A stretch of DNA of 64,000 bases from Trifolium pratense (GCF_020283565.1 NC_060060.1:48038015-48102014); one strand, 5' to 3'. Shown: positions 11,186 through 21,426, counted from the first letter of the stretch. Numbers and translations: made by a program. The notes: generated by a model not told the origin, from the sequence alone.

Positions 11186-11264
11186 ATGTCACGTAAGCAT
11201 GCATGTAATGCCACGATGATGATGATGATGATGATGATGATGTCACGTAAGCATGCATGTAATG
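11186..11264. repeat. 25-bp direct repeats flanking an (ATG)n microsatellite
   Basis: The same 25 bp, containing GTCACGTAAGCATGCATG, occur at 11186-11210 and 11240-11264. Between them is a run of about nine ATG units. Copy gain by replication slippage or unequal exchange is the simplest explanation. Confidence 0.8.
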
Positions 11265-11403
11265 TAATGCGTGGATATTTTCTCTATCTTAAATTATAAA
11301 TAATATATTTATATTTAATTGGGTTAGAATGAGGAGAAGTAAGAAGTGGCCGAGCCAAGAATGATAGAGAATTTGGGCAAAATTTTAATTGCAAACCATA
11401 AGC

Positions 11404-11698
11404 CTGGGGCTATCTTTTGGAGCTGATCCCAGAAGATCCGTACTTGGGATGGGTGATGGACTCCATTCGGAAGCGACTCTCATCTTGAAAGTGTAAATCA
11501 TTGTTAATTGGAGGTAGACTCGTGCTCTTAAAGTTTGTCTTGTCTGCATATTTATACTTCATTTCTTTCTTCAAGGCTCTGCCAAGTATCATTTCTGTCA
11601 TTGAATCTTTGTTTAAAAATTTTCTTTCGGGAGGAAAATTATTGGGATCAGTTCAAGTACGAATCCTTCTGGAATAAGCTCCAAGAGGTAGCCCCAGA
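11404..11698. mobile_element. Unclassified foldback element, ~295 bp
   Basis: Bases 11404-11450 begin TGGGGCTATCTTTTGGAGCT; the reverse complement of 11640-11698 begins TGGGGCTACCTCTTGGAGCT and continues with the same order of short blocks. A 63-codon open frame on the minus strand covers part of it but resembles no known protein. It looks like a small inverted-repeat transposon of unknown family. Confidence 0.5.
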
Positions 11699-11729
11699 CT
11701 CTCTAAAAGTAAAAATCAACAATTCCGAG

Positions 11730-12180
11730 TAACAAACTACAAACAATAAGTTTAAAACTCAAAATAGTTCCAAAATCAACAGTTCCAGAATCGACTCAAA
11801 ATCAAAACAAACTACAAACAACAAGCTTAAAAGTCAAAATAATTCCAAAATCAATAACAATAACTAAAAGTCAAAATCAAAACAAACTACAAAAAAATCA
11901 CTCATCATCATTCACAAGCCATAAAAAACGACAAGCTTAAAATCTTCAAGGTCAAAAGAGCAAAGTTTGTACAATTTGAACTATGAAGCAAAAATCAACG
12001 AACAAAAACTTGCATGCGACTAAGAGAGAGGTTCGAGCCGCGGATTTCATAATAGAAACGCGCGAGAGAGAGCTGAGAGAAGTACGTGAGAGAGAGAGAG
12101 AGAGAGAGAGAGGTACGTTTTTTTTTTTTTGCCCTTCCTTCTTTCCTTTTTTTTTTTATTTTTATTCTAAACAAAAAAAA
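11730..12180. repeat. Imperfect A-rich direct repeats and a (GA)n microsatellite
   Basis: 11730-11960 repeats the phrase ACAAACTACAAACAAYAAG, followed by AAAACTCAAAATARTTCC-type text, about three times with drift. A (GA)n run at 12087-12112 and two poly-T runs follow. No gene was recognised; frames here are low-complexity. Confidence 0.6.
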
Positions 12181-12630
12181 ATTATTTGGGCCGAGCTCGG
12201 GCACGTGCCCAGACAGGCCGGGTGGTATCTTCGCCTATGGAAGTAAAGGTAATGTTAACATGTGCACTAAAAATACCTTCAACAACATGATTTTTGTGTA
12301 TGTCCGTCAACATAGAGTTACTCAACATGCATTTTTGTGTCTGTCCGTCAACATGGAGTTAGCCTTGTCAAGTATGCTTGCCCTAAGAGAAATTTTCTTG
12401 TAGGATGCTTGGCTAGATTCATCCAATTTAGATGAGTTAGCCTTGTTGTCTAAATACAATTAAGGATTTCAAGAGTTTGCCTCTCAAGCATCACAATAAA
12501 TCTAGAAAATACAAATAGAGATCGAAGGTTCTCAAACAAAATAATTAGTCAAATAATAACATAAAAATCCTAAGACTATTTAACTTTGAACTGTGAGTGG
12601 CAAGGGAACAATAGGAATGATTGAAAGTTA

Positions 12631-13719
12631 AGGGAGTGTGTTCTTTTGATGAATTTTAAAAGACTTTTTTTATGATTAAAAAATTATGTGGTATTTAATT
12701 AGATATTCAAGTTTTTTTTTTTAAGACAACCAAATTCGTTGGTATTTAATTGAGATTTTAATGGACTTATAAAATGTCTTTTGGTATTCAAAAATCTATG
12801 GATTTCAACGGATTCTTTCATGGAAAAGATTTTGTGATATTTTTTAGTTGAAAATACAAAGAAAATCTTCATTCAATAATCTCACCAAAATTCATGAGAT
12901 TTCATGAGACTTTTTTTTTTTGTTTCAAAACACACACTGGTTGCACGCGTCAATATTTTTTTTTCTTTCTCAACAACATCGTTATAATCCATGACTTCTT
13001 TCACTATTATATATATTTTTGATTGTCTGTATGCACAATTTTTGTATTTCAATCTGTATACACAACACCATGACACTTGCAATTTACGACCAAAACACAT
13101 AGCGGAAGAAACATCACAAACCGGAAAAAAACTTCTCAATTGAGATTCTAATGATTCCTTATTTTGCCCTTCTTAAAATTGAGATTTCTCAATCATTAGT
13201 TCTTGAATTCTACTTTTTTACTATTCATTGTATTCTATTTTCTTGACATTTGATTCATGGTTATATTGATTTGTTTTTCATTCACCTTTGGAATTTTTTG
13301 TTTTGTTCATATAGTGTATATTTGGATTCATTGATGAAGGTGTGTTTTTTCATTTCCCCCTGATCAGTTTTTTTTTTTTTTTTAAATTGATTCATTGATT
13401 TTATTTGTTTATGACTTTATATTGATCCCTTGATTTTTTTTAAGGAATTATTGATTGATTCATTATATTTTTAGAAGAAATTTGTATCAAATTTATTGAG
13501 CCATTTAAATCTTAAAAATTCATAAAGTACTTTGAAATCTCAAAAGTCTATGTTATAAAATCTCACAAATTCTTGTGTTTGAATCTTTATTATAAAAAAT
13601 CTTTCAAAAAAGTTTTTCAAAATCTCACAAAATCAATATGATCTCATAGAGTCTTTCAAAATCTTCAAGATTTTTTTCTCCAAAATAGTCTTTTGAAATC
13701 TCAATCCAATACACACCCT
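12631..13719. mobile_element. Non-autonomous DNA element A, ~1.09 kb
   Basis: The left end AGGGAGTGTGTTCTTTTGAT pairs imperfectly with the right end (reverse complement AGGGTGTGTATTGGATTGAG). Subterminal AAAAGACTTTTTT and TCTCAATTGAGAT-like motifs recur inside. No transposase was seen. It abuts element B directly, end to end. Confidence 0.5.
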
Positions 13720-14834
13720 AAGGGGGTGTATTGGATTGAGATTTTATGAAACAATTTTGGCAAAAAAAAGTCTTGATGATTTTATGAGATTTTGTTGGAC
13801 TATATTGATTTTGTGAGATTTTAAAGACTTTTTTACAATCAAGATTTTTAACACATGATTTGAATGAATTTTGAGAGATTTTTTTCAAAAGACTTTTTTA
13901 CAATCAAGATTTCATAACACTTTATATATTAGGAAACTTTTGTATATTAGGAAAATTTTAAAAGAATCAATAAATTTTAATAAAAGAAATTATATTTTTT
14001 TGCGAATCCAAAGATTTTTTAAAAAAAAACCTTACATTTTTTTTATGTATATGTTTCTTTTTTTTTGGTACATTTTTACGTATACGTTTCTTTTTTTTTT
14101 TTTTTGGGTACAATTTACGTATACGTTTCTAATCATCAATAAAAAGGTTACCACCACCACCATTGGGTACAATTTACGTATACGTTTCTAATCATCAATG
14201 TGACGAAAAAAATTTGTTTGCCGTTGTAATTAATCAAAACTTTGTAAAAAAGATGTAGAATTTGTTAAAATATTTTTTGCAAAAAAACATATTTGATAGG
14301 TAAAGAAGAAGAAGAAAACCGATATAATGATGATGAAAGTAAAAAGTCTTGAAGAGTTTGAAAAATTCTGAAGGCTTTTGGGGAGATTGTTGAAAAAATG
14401 AACAAAGAAAAGAAGAAAAAACCGGGTGCAGTGATGATGAACTGCGAAAGAAATAAAGAAGAAGAAATTTGATACAGTGATGATGAAAGTAAAAAGTTTT
14501 GGAGAGTTCAAAAAAGTCTCAGGCTTTTGGTGAGATTGTTGAAAAAGTCTGTCAAGTGTATTTTCAACTAAAAAATCTCCCAAAATCCATTCCAAATAGA
14601 ATTCATCAAAATCGGTAGACTTTTGAATACCAAATAGACATTTTAAAAGTAGGGACAAATCTCAATTGAATACCAACAAATTTTATTGCCCCAAAAAAAA
14701 AATTTATTTGTCTTGATTGAATACCACAAGATTTAGTTAACTTTTTTAAAAATCTTGATTGAATACCTCAATAATTTTTTGTCATAAAAAAATATTTTAA
14801 AATCTCATGTAATCCCAATCCAATACACCCCCTT
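13720..14834. mobile_element. Non-autonomous DNA element B, ~1.1 kb
   Basis: The TIRs are strong: AAGGGGGTGTATTGGATTGA at the left, and the same with one or two changes as the reverse complement of 14815-14834. The interior contains poly-A/T and two copies of a GATGATGAAAGTAAAAAGT block, at about 14329 and 14481. The interior frames are repeat-derived. The family is probably shared with element A; the superfamily was not determined. Confidence 0.6.
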
Positions 14835-14849
14835 AAATCTCAAAATTGA

Positions 14850-15375
14850 ATTAAGTGTCAAAACGACCTTGTTAGCCTTTAATTAGTAATAAAAAAGGTA
14901 AATATTAAATGCAAATTATTTCAAATACCCGCAATGAATTTCTATACACCGAACTCGACTACCTATGTCCACAACAAACTGCATTTTGGGTCCATGAGTC
15001 CGCTTCAATGCTTTAATCCAACCCATTTGGATTTTTTTTTTCTTTCTGTCCATCCCTGCCAAACACCACAACTCTCTGGTGTCAGTTTGAACTAAGTACA
15101 ATTGAAGTGTAGATGAATGATTGAAAGTTAAGTCTCAACATCGAATCAAATGTCAAAACGACAATGTTAGCGTTTAGTAATAAAAAAAAGGTAAATACTA
15201 ATTTCAAATACCCGCAATGAATTTCTATGAGTTCACTTTACCACTTGAATTCGGCTCACTTGAATTTTTTTCTTTAAGTTGCAGCGAGTTGGGCCGGTTT
15301 ACGAGCTTTTATCCATCCCTACAAAACACCATAACTCTCTAGTGTCAATTTAAAATAAATACTGTTGAAGTGTAA
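14850..15375. repeat. Diverged tandem duplication, unit ~270 bp
   Basis: Two copies share the same ordered blocks: GTCAAAACGACMWTGTTAGC, TACCCGCAATGAATTTCTAT and ATCCATCCCTRCMAAACACC, followed by an ACTCTCTRGTGTCA block. Copy 1 is 14850-15120 and copy 2 is 15140-15375. Non-coding. Confidence 0.7.
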
Positions 15376-15550
15376 ACTTACAACCAAGTGATAAAAAATA
15401 ATTTAGCAAACACCACAACTAAAGTAAGTGATGTTGAGTGTTTAATTTTCATCGCATCCTTTTATAAAAACCAAAAAATTATAAATTTTTTTGTCCTTTT
15501 TATAAGAAACTACGCGTTCCGTGCCTGTCTGTGTGATCCATATTTTCTAT

Positions 15551-15731
15551 GGACAAAACTTACATGCATTTCCATACATGCATTTCTTACTTTTCCTCTC
15601 ACAAAGATGTAGTTTTTTTTATTAAAAAATAATTTATTTTTTTTTTTCAAAATGTAAAAACATAAATAACCACCTCTTTGTGAGTGGAAAAGTAAGAAAT
15701 GCATGTATGGAAATGCAGGTAAGTTTTGTCC
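15551..15731. mobile_element. 181-bp Mutator-type MITE with perfect 9-bp target duplication
   Basis: TIRs of about 60 bp start GGACAAAACTTACMTGCATT and differ at only three positions. The element is flanked by a perfect 9-bp direct repeat ATTTTCTAT at 15542-15550 and 15732-15740. Nine-bp duplications with long TIRs are the hallmark of Mutator-like elements. The ~60-bp spacer is AT-rich. Confidence 0.85.
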
Positions 15732-15975
15732 ATTTTCTATTATGCAAACTTATGTTGAAGATTATCCTAAATTTTTCATATATTTTTATTTTTTATGAAT
15801 AATTGACTGATGGAAAACAACAAATTAAGTCACATAGAGATCCTGAGACATTTGAATTAAATGTAAAAAACTATTAAATAAAAATGTGGATATATTATCA
15901 GATGAACAATTTTGCATTACTAAAGACAGTTAGTATCTTAGGAATTCTATATTGTAGTGGTAAAATATTAAATAT

Positions 15976-16409
15976 TGTTCTGGGCCGAGCATAGACGCTC
16001 GAGCATCAGAGGGTGTCGAACAAATACGTCTCGAGCAAGCCTACCGTGAAGAGCCCGCAAGACGTGCTCGACCTTCCAACGGTCTAATACTCTTACGTAT
16101 CGTAACGGCCGTAAACCGGAATGATGAGCATTTACTGCACATCAAAGCCTCCAAGCCGTTTTCCGGCAGCCACTTGATGGCCATTAATGCCATCAAGGGT
16201 CTTGGCCCAGCGCAGGGGGCTATATATGTGTGACTCCACTTCATTTGCAAGGTACGCATTATTTTAGCCAAGAAAACCTTACACACAAACTGACTTGAGC
16301 GTCGGAGTGCTTGCAGGTACACAACCCCCCTCCGCTTCAACAGGGGTCTCAAACGCTCTCAACCACCGCAAACGCCGGCGAAGTCGCATCATTCTGGTCA
16401 ACACGATCA
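15976..16409 (+). repeat. 5' LTR of the Ty3/gypsy element
   Basis: 434 bp, beginning TGTTCTGGGCC and ending CACGATCA, preceded by target duplication AATAT. A TATATATG stretch near 16222 is a candidate TATA box. Confidence 0.92.
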
Positions 16410-16410
16410 G

Positions 16411-16428
16411 TGGCGCCGTCTGTAGGAA
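16411..16428 (+). other. Primer-binding site of the Ty3/gypsy element
   Basis: TGGCGCCGTCTGTAGGAA lies one base after the 5' LTR, a PBS form common in plant Ty3/gypsy elements. The matching tRNA was not determined. Confidence 0.75.
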
Positions 16429-16496
16429 AAAATAGTTTCCCTGTTTATTCAAACCAAAAACTAAAAAACTTCCTTAAAACAACCACTTTGCGATCA

Positions 16497-17630
16497 ATGG
16501 CTGGCGGAAACAACCACCAAATCCCGGAGCACGTGGCGGAGAACAACGGTCAACCAATGGACTACCCGCCGTACCACCCGCAGGACGGTCAGTTCGCCTC
16601 CGTAACGGAAGATGGCCAAGAGGGGCAAAACGTGCACGACGAGCCCTACAACCCAGAAGAACCGCAGATCCTTGTGGCTACCCCGCCACAGGGCGTTCCC
16701 ATGCAGGATATGATGGCTGCGCTGGTCAACGCAATCAACCGCCAGTCGGACTTATTACTGCAGCAGAACCAGCGATTCGAGCAGCAAAACCAAAGGCTCG
16801 AATCCCAAAGCCGTCGAATCGACGCAATTGCTGAATCGAGGATGACGGTGCAAGCCCGCCGAGCACACCGTTCACCCACACCTGCGAGGAGCAGAACCTT
16901 CTCCAGGTCACGCTCACCATCTCGCCGAAGAAGCGAGAGGAGGATGAGTCCAAGGAGAAACGAGGACATATCTCGAAACTCCACCCCACCGAGGAGGCAC
17001 TCCCCGAGAAGGGACAATCCTCCTCGCCACCAAAGACACCGATCCTCGGAGGAAAGGGACAGCCACCAAGGCCCCCTCTCCCGAAGGATCCGGGAACTCC
17101 CTCTACCGGTCGGTCTCGAGAAACCACCGGCAATGGATACCTACGATGGCTCGACAGATCCAGACGAGCACATCGAGAATCTGGAGGCTCTCCTCGAGTA
17201 CAAAAATGTACGAGGCTCTATCAAGTGTAAGCTCTTTCCCACGACTCTGAGGAAAGGCGCTATGGCTTGGTATAAGAGCTTGGCGCCGAGATCCGTAGAT
17301 TCCTGGTCGGACCTCTGCGCCCGTTTCCGGGCCCATTTCACATCTTCGAGGCGCCATCCCAAAACGGAAGCGACACTCGAAGCCATCATTCAAGGCGAGA
17401 CGGAGCCCCTCAGATCCTATCTCGAACGGTTCAACAAAGCAGCCGTAGAAGTAAAGGTCGAGGAGAGCATGAAGCTGTATCTCCTCGACAGGGGACTACA
17501 TCGGGACAGCGACTTTGCTAAAGCTGTCGGTATCGAAGAGCCGAAGACGTTGGATGCATTCTTCGAAAAGGCAAAGAAGTACATCGCCTACGAGGAGAAA
17601 CAGAGGGCCATAGATCTAAGGAGGCCGTAA
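16497..17630 (+). CDS. Gag of the Ty3/gypsy element (truncated pol follows)
   Basis: Nucleocapsid/structural polyprotein of an LTR retrotransposon. From the ATG at 16497 the frame gives 377 aa; an upstream in-frame ATG at 16311 lies inside the LTR and is unlikely. The N-terminal half is rich in Q, P and acidic residues, then comes a strongly basic SR/RS-rich stretch (~residues 120-190). The retrotransposon-gag domain follows (~residues 245-330), with AMAWYKSL, W-x-DLCARF and LRSYLERFNKAA motifs. No zinc knuckle (CCHC) is present. The frame ends R-R-P-stop exactly where pol sequence of another frame begins, so the 3' end of gag was lost in an internal deletion. Confidence 0.85.
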   Translation: MAGGNNHQIPEHVAENNGQPMDYPPYHPQDGQFASVTEDGQEGQNVHDEPYNPEEPQILVATPPQGVPMQDMMAALVNAINRQSDLLLQQNQRFEQQNQRLESQSRRIDAIAESRMTVQARRAHRSPTPARSRTFSRSRSPSRRRSERRMSPRRNEDISRNSTPPRRHSPRRDNPPRHQRHRSSEERDSHQGPLSRRIRELPLPVGLEKPPAMDTYDGSTDPDEHIENLEALLEYKNVRGSIKCKLFPTTLRKGAMAWYKSLAPRSVDSWSDLCARFRAHFTSSRRHPKTEATLEAIIQGETEPLRSYLERFNKAAVEVKVEESMKLYLLDRGLHRDSDFAKAVGIEEPKTLDAFFEKAKKYIAYEEKQRAIDLRRP

Positions 17631-18007
17631 TTCCAGTAGAAACCGGAGCATCCTCCTTCCGAACGGAAGTACCCCTCGAAGGGGAAGACAACCACGAAAT
17701 GCTCAGAGAGGAGCTCGACCTCTTAGAGGAACTCCGAGATGGCGCAGCCCTCCGAGAAGCTACTTTGAAACAAAAAATAGCAAAACGAGATGATAAAAAG
17801 GTCATCAAGCGAGAATTCGACGTTGGGACACTAGTACTCCGACGTAACCAAAAGGATTCCCGCGAGGGTAAACTCGCGGCAAATTGGGAAGGACCTTATC
17901 GTGTCCGAGCCAAAACTGAAAACGGCGCTTATTATTTAGAAGATCTTTACGGAAAAGAAATTCCTCGACCTTGGAATGCCGAAAAGCTCAAACAATACTA
18001 CAGTTGA
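17621..18007 (+). pseudogene. Integrase C-terminal remnant of the Ty3/gypsy pol
   Basis: From 17621 this frame carries the end of the integrase catalytic-domain region (EAVIPVETG-like) and the complete C-terminal module with GKLAANWEGPYRV, the GPY/F motif, ending in WNAEKLKQYYS and a stop. It is in a different frame from gag and has no start of its own except a chance ATG at 17699. No protease, RT, RNase H or DDE core remains. Confidence 0.85.
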
Positions 18008-18697
18008 GGGAAGCTCAAAGCCATCCCTCGACGAAGGCTGTGTCTTCGCCCATGAGAAGCACGCCTATACAACGGAGGAGTGCTTAGGTACGGGCATGAA
18101 TCTTAAAATATAAAACAAAGTCGAGACTCGAGACATTAGGAGCTCGATGATGTTGGCGAGGAAAAGTTCTAGACCACGGAACACCATCGTCGTAGTACAC
18201 GCCTGGTAGAACCCCAGCTCGCGATGGGATGTTCACACCCCGAGGAGGAAAGCTTAACAACAGCCCCTCTCCTCGTTACTAGTTTGGATAAACATCTTCA
18301 AACACTTAGAATGGTTCCCCGCACCTTCTAAGCTCGGCATCGATGATACCAGCTATCATAACGATGACCACCGTCCAAATACACACTAGCGCGAAGGCAC
18401 AAATAGCTCGGCGTATAGAATATTTGGAAAATTGCTTAAGTTAAAGTTACAAGCAAACAGTCAAGGCTAGAAACAAAAACGTCGCACAAAAATCGCCGCA
18501 TAAAACCTAATTCTAAGTGCGAAGATAAAGGTAAAAGGGCGAGCGAATAAATAAAAGTGCAAGGAAGAAAAACACGGCGAGCAAGCTCGAGATAATTATG
18601 TTCGACAAAACCGAAAGATCTCCTAAGACACGAGATGAATCGTTCAAGCTTCAAAGTTATTATCCTCATCAATGAGCATAACAACTTGGGGGGCTCC
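18008..18697 (+). other. 3' untranslated part and polypurine tract of the Ty3/gypsy element
   Basis: Non-coding 690 bp ending in AACTTGGGGGGCTCC (about 18683-18697), the polypurine tract that primes plus-strand DNA synthesis, directly before the 3' LTR. Confidence 0.75.
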
Positions 18698-19131
18698 TAT
18701 TCTGGGCCGAGCATAGACGCTCGAGCATCAGAGGGTGTCGAACGAATACGTCTCGAGCAAGCCTACCGTGAAGAGCCCGCAAGACGTGCTCGACCTTCCA
18801 ACGGTCTAATACTCTTACGTATCGTAACGGCCGTAAACCGGAATGATGAACATTTACTGCACATCAAGGCCTCCAAGCCGTTTTCCGGCAGCCACTTGAT
18901 GGCCATTAATGCCATCAAGGGTCTTGGCCCAGCGCTGGGGGCTATATATGTGTGACTCCACTTCATTTGCAAGGTACGCATTATTTTAGCCAAGAAAACC
19001 TTACACACAAACTGACTTGAGCGTCGGAGTGCCTGCAGGTACACAATCCCCCTTCGCTTCAACAGGGGTCTCAAACGCTCTCAACCACCGCAAACGCCGG
19101 CGAAGTCGCATCATTCTGGTCAACACGATCA
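18698..19131 (+). repeat. 3' LTR of the Ty3/gypsy element
   Basis: 434 bp, eight substitutions from the 5' LTR. The first dinucleotide is TA rather than TG. It is followed by target duplication AATAT. Confidence 0.92.
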
Positions 19132-19136
19132 AATAT

Positions 19137-20640
19137 GTATCCTTTTTTTTGTTCATTTGATAATCAGAGCATTTGATCAAATATAATAAGAACGCATAGA
19201 TTGTAGGAAATAAAAAGGAGAAGAATAGAGATAGACAAACTACTAAACTTATACATGCAGTTTTTCTTTTGCAACTGATTCCCTTTTTGCTTGATTAACT
19301 GTGCAACTTACGATATAACAAACACCACATTAGTCCCGTGTGTTTCATTTGCAATGAACCACCCTGTTAGTTCCATTCGTAATGAACAATCGGTGTTCAA
19401 CACTTGCAACGATTTCTTCTTGAATCACAATATTTCCTTCAAAATAAAGCACCCATAAAATTTGTGCATCTTCTTCTTCTATGACATGTTCATTAGGTTA
19501 TAATCCCTGCATCCATCGAAAAATATGGGTAATATATAATCATCTAAAATGAGAATGACAAAATAACAAAGATAGAATGTAGTTGGAAAAGAAGAATGTA
19601 TGAATTAATAGTAAATGAAATCGGACAAAAAGGAACCAATTAAAATAAAAAAGCAAGGAGAGAATGAGTAGCAATTGTTACTACTTTCTATACATCTACA
19701 CCATTATAGGACACAGTAGTCTCATTTCAAATTTAGTCTCTTGTACTCTCTCTCACATGAGAACCGAATGGGTTAAAGGAAAAATTGAAGGTATGTGTGA
19801 GAGAACAAATTTGAAGAAACAGGGTGCAGTTACATATCTTTATATGTAAACCATAAAGGGTAGTTTTAAAATAAATAGGATACTTCTTTTTGGTGTGGAT
19901 TTTATTTATTTTCAACTTTACCCTCTTATACATGGGTGGTTGATTCAAGGAATTGATAACTAACTCATTTTTTTGTGTGGATTTTTATTTTCCAATTTTA
20001 CTCTTCAATAATATTGGAACTAACATCACACTACATGTTAACACTACTTTGCTGAGAAGATTATTTGGTTATTATATATTTCATTTTTGTCTTTTAAAAC
20101 AAATATATTCCAAGTACATAAATAAATATTAAAACTTTAAAAGTAATACTCCATTAACAACCTAATCACTAGGCTTATGCTAATATAAAACACTAGGTTT
20201 ACGCTAATCTAAAACCACGACTCTTACAACTACGATCTCAGCTCTAACTAGAGATGTCAAGCAACCATCCCCAACTTATTCTTGGCCTAGATGTCAACCT
20301 AATTCTATTGTTTTTAATGTTGATGGGAGGTGATGTTAAGTTTAGTGTTGATAAGAGATCATAATGGAAATTTCACTACAGGTTAGATAATTACTTTTTT
20401 ACATGGCCTTCGAATACAAGTTTCTACTTGCTAGTGTGCAAGTGCAAGTGTGCAACTAACTTATGTTTATTTTCATTGTAAGAAAGAAAAAAAGAAAAAA
20501 AAAACTTATGTTTATTTTCATATTTTTTAAAATGAGATTATTACTATTCAGCAACATCTCTTGGCACAAAAGTAGATGATACATTAATGTTGGAGAACCT
20601 TATGATTGAATTGAACTTTGTTCAAATATTCAACGAATTG
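19137..20640. other. Intergenic, no gene recognised
   Basis: AT-rich sequence with stop codons in all frames and only short chance ORFs. A phrase GTGTGGATTTTWATTTTC recurs near 19894 and 19974. No TIRs or LTRs were identified. Confidence 0.5.
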
Positions 20641-20822
20641 TACCAACATAATGTGGTACAAGTGGTAGATACTTAAGTTCCTGGACCATTTCGATTCCCG
20701 GCCGATGCGTATGAAAAAACATTTGTTGGAAGAGGTTAACCCCTTAAATGGATTTCAATTACCTCGAAAAAATTAGTCTGCTCAGTTGCTCGCGAAAGAT
20801 ATCTTTAGCTTACCAAAAAAAT
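20641..20822 (+). mobile_element. tRNA-derived SINE
   Basis: A-box-like GGTACAAGTGGTAGATAC and B-box-like TTTCGATTCCCGG have tRNA-like spacing. They are followed by a ~110-bp body and a terminal A run (20814-20821). The flanks show only a weak similarity (AATATTCAACGAATT versus AATATTTCAAAATT), so any target duplication is decayed. Confidence 0.6.
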
Positions 20823-21132
20823 AATATTTCAAAATTCCATAAAGTGTTTGGTTTTTCTTTTTTGTTTTTTCTCAGTAACATTTTTTTTCCCGAATAAACC
20901 ATCAAATTAGTCTATAACTTTGTAAAACACTCTCAAATAGATCTTTTAACTTTATGAATATTTTAAAAAGACCCCCTATCATAAAATTTAGTCTCTATAG
21001 ACTTTTTTGAAATACTCATTCTTTGATAATGTTTTCTAAAGTTGTGTTGTGATTTACTAAAAAGATAAATGTTGCTCTTAAAGATGATGGGTACAATTAA
21101 GAAAAACAGTGATGCAAAAAGCAACCCCTAAC
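20823..21132. other. AT-rich region upstream of the eL36 promoter
   Basis: No gene or repeat boundary was recognised. Confidence 0.4.
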
Positions 21133-21138
21133 TGGGCC
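21133..21138 (+). promoter_or_regulatory. Site II element (TGGGCC) of the eL36 promoter
   Basis: Site II (TGGGCY) motifs bind TCP factors and, paired with telo-boxes, mark plant ribosomal-protein promoters. This one lies ~90 bp before the telo-box. Confidence 0.55.
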
Positions 21139-21224
21139 TTAACGAAAAAAATTGACCCGACCCAACAAAAATGGGTTTTTCTTTCTCTTTCCTGTTGTAA
21201 TAAAAGGCGAAACTGAAGCTTTCA

Positions 21225-21233
21225 AAACCCTAA
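21225..21233 (+). promoter_or_regulatory. Telo-box (AAACCCTAA) of the eL36 gene
   Basis: An exact telo-box just downstream of a TAATAAAAGG TATA-like stretch (about 21199-21207), near the expected transcription start. This is typical of plant translation-apparatus genes. Confidence 0.65.
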
Positions 21234-21426
21234 TTGAAGCTACCGCAGGTAATTGAACCCTAATTTTCTCTCCTCTCTTCTCTTCATTCTTTCAATCCAT
21301 TTAGTATCGATTCGATGCTTTGAACATTAATCTTACTTTGATTGAATTTTTCAACAATGGTAATTGGTTTCACGGTTTTCGAATTGTGAATAATTTTTTG
21401 TTATTGTGTTTGATTGATTCAGGAAA

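Larger units (their letters stand above)
15976..19131 (+). mobile_element. Ty3/gypsy (Tat-type) LTR retrotransposon, internally deleted
   Basis: 3156 bp bounded by two 434-bp LTRs and a 5-bp target duplication AATAT (15971-15975 and 19132-19136). A primer-binding site follows the 5' LTR and a G-rich polypurine tract precedes the 3' LTR. Inside are a gag frame and only the C-terminal end of integrase; protease, reverse transcriptase, RNase H and the integrase core are missing. The LTRs differ at 8 of 434 sites by eye count. It is non-autonomous but could in principle be mobilised in trans. GC content is clearly higher than in the flanks. The lineage is inferred from the integrase tail and PBS. 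Confidence 0.92.

Noticed and set aside
11410..11601. 63-codon minus-strand frame as a small gene
   Set aside because: It lies inside a foldback element, overlaps its inverted arm and has no family resemblance.
12086..12403. 105-codon frame starting in (GA)n, considered as a gene
   Set aside because: The protein begins with an RE dipeptide run and poly-F from microsatellite and poly-T tracts; no coding pattern.
14230..14658. 142-codon minus-strand frame in element B as a transposase
   Set aside because: Phe/Ser-rich low-complexity translation of repeated A-rich DNA with internal duplicate blocks; no transposase motif.
16311..16496. N-terminal extension of Gag from the ATG at 16311
   Set aside because: These codons lie in the LTR and across the primer-binding site, so they are not part of the normal gag reading frame.
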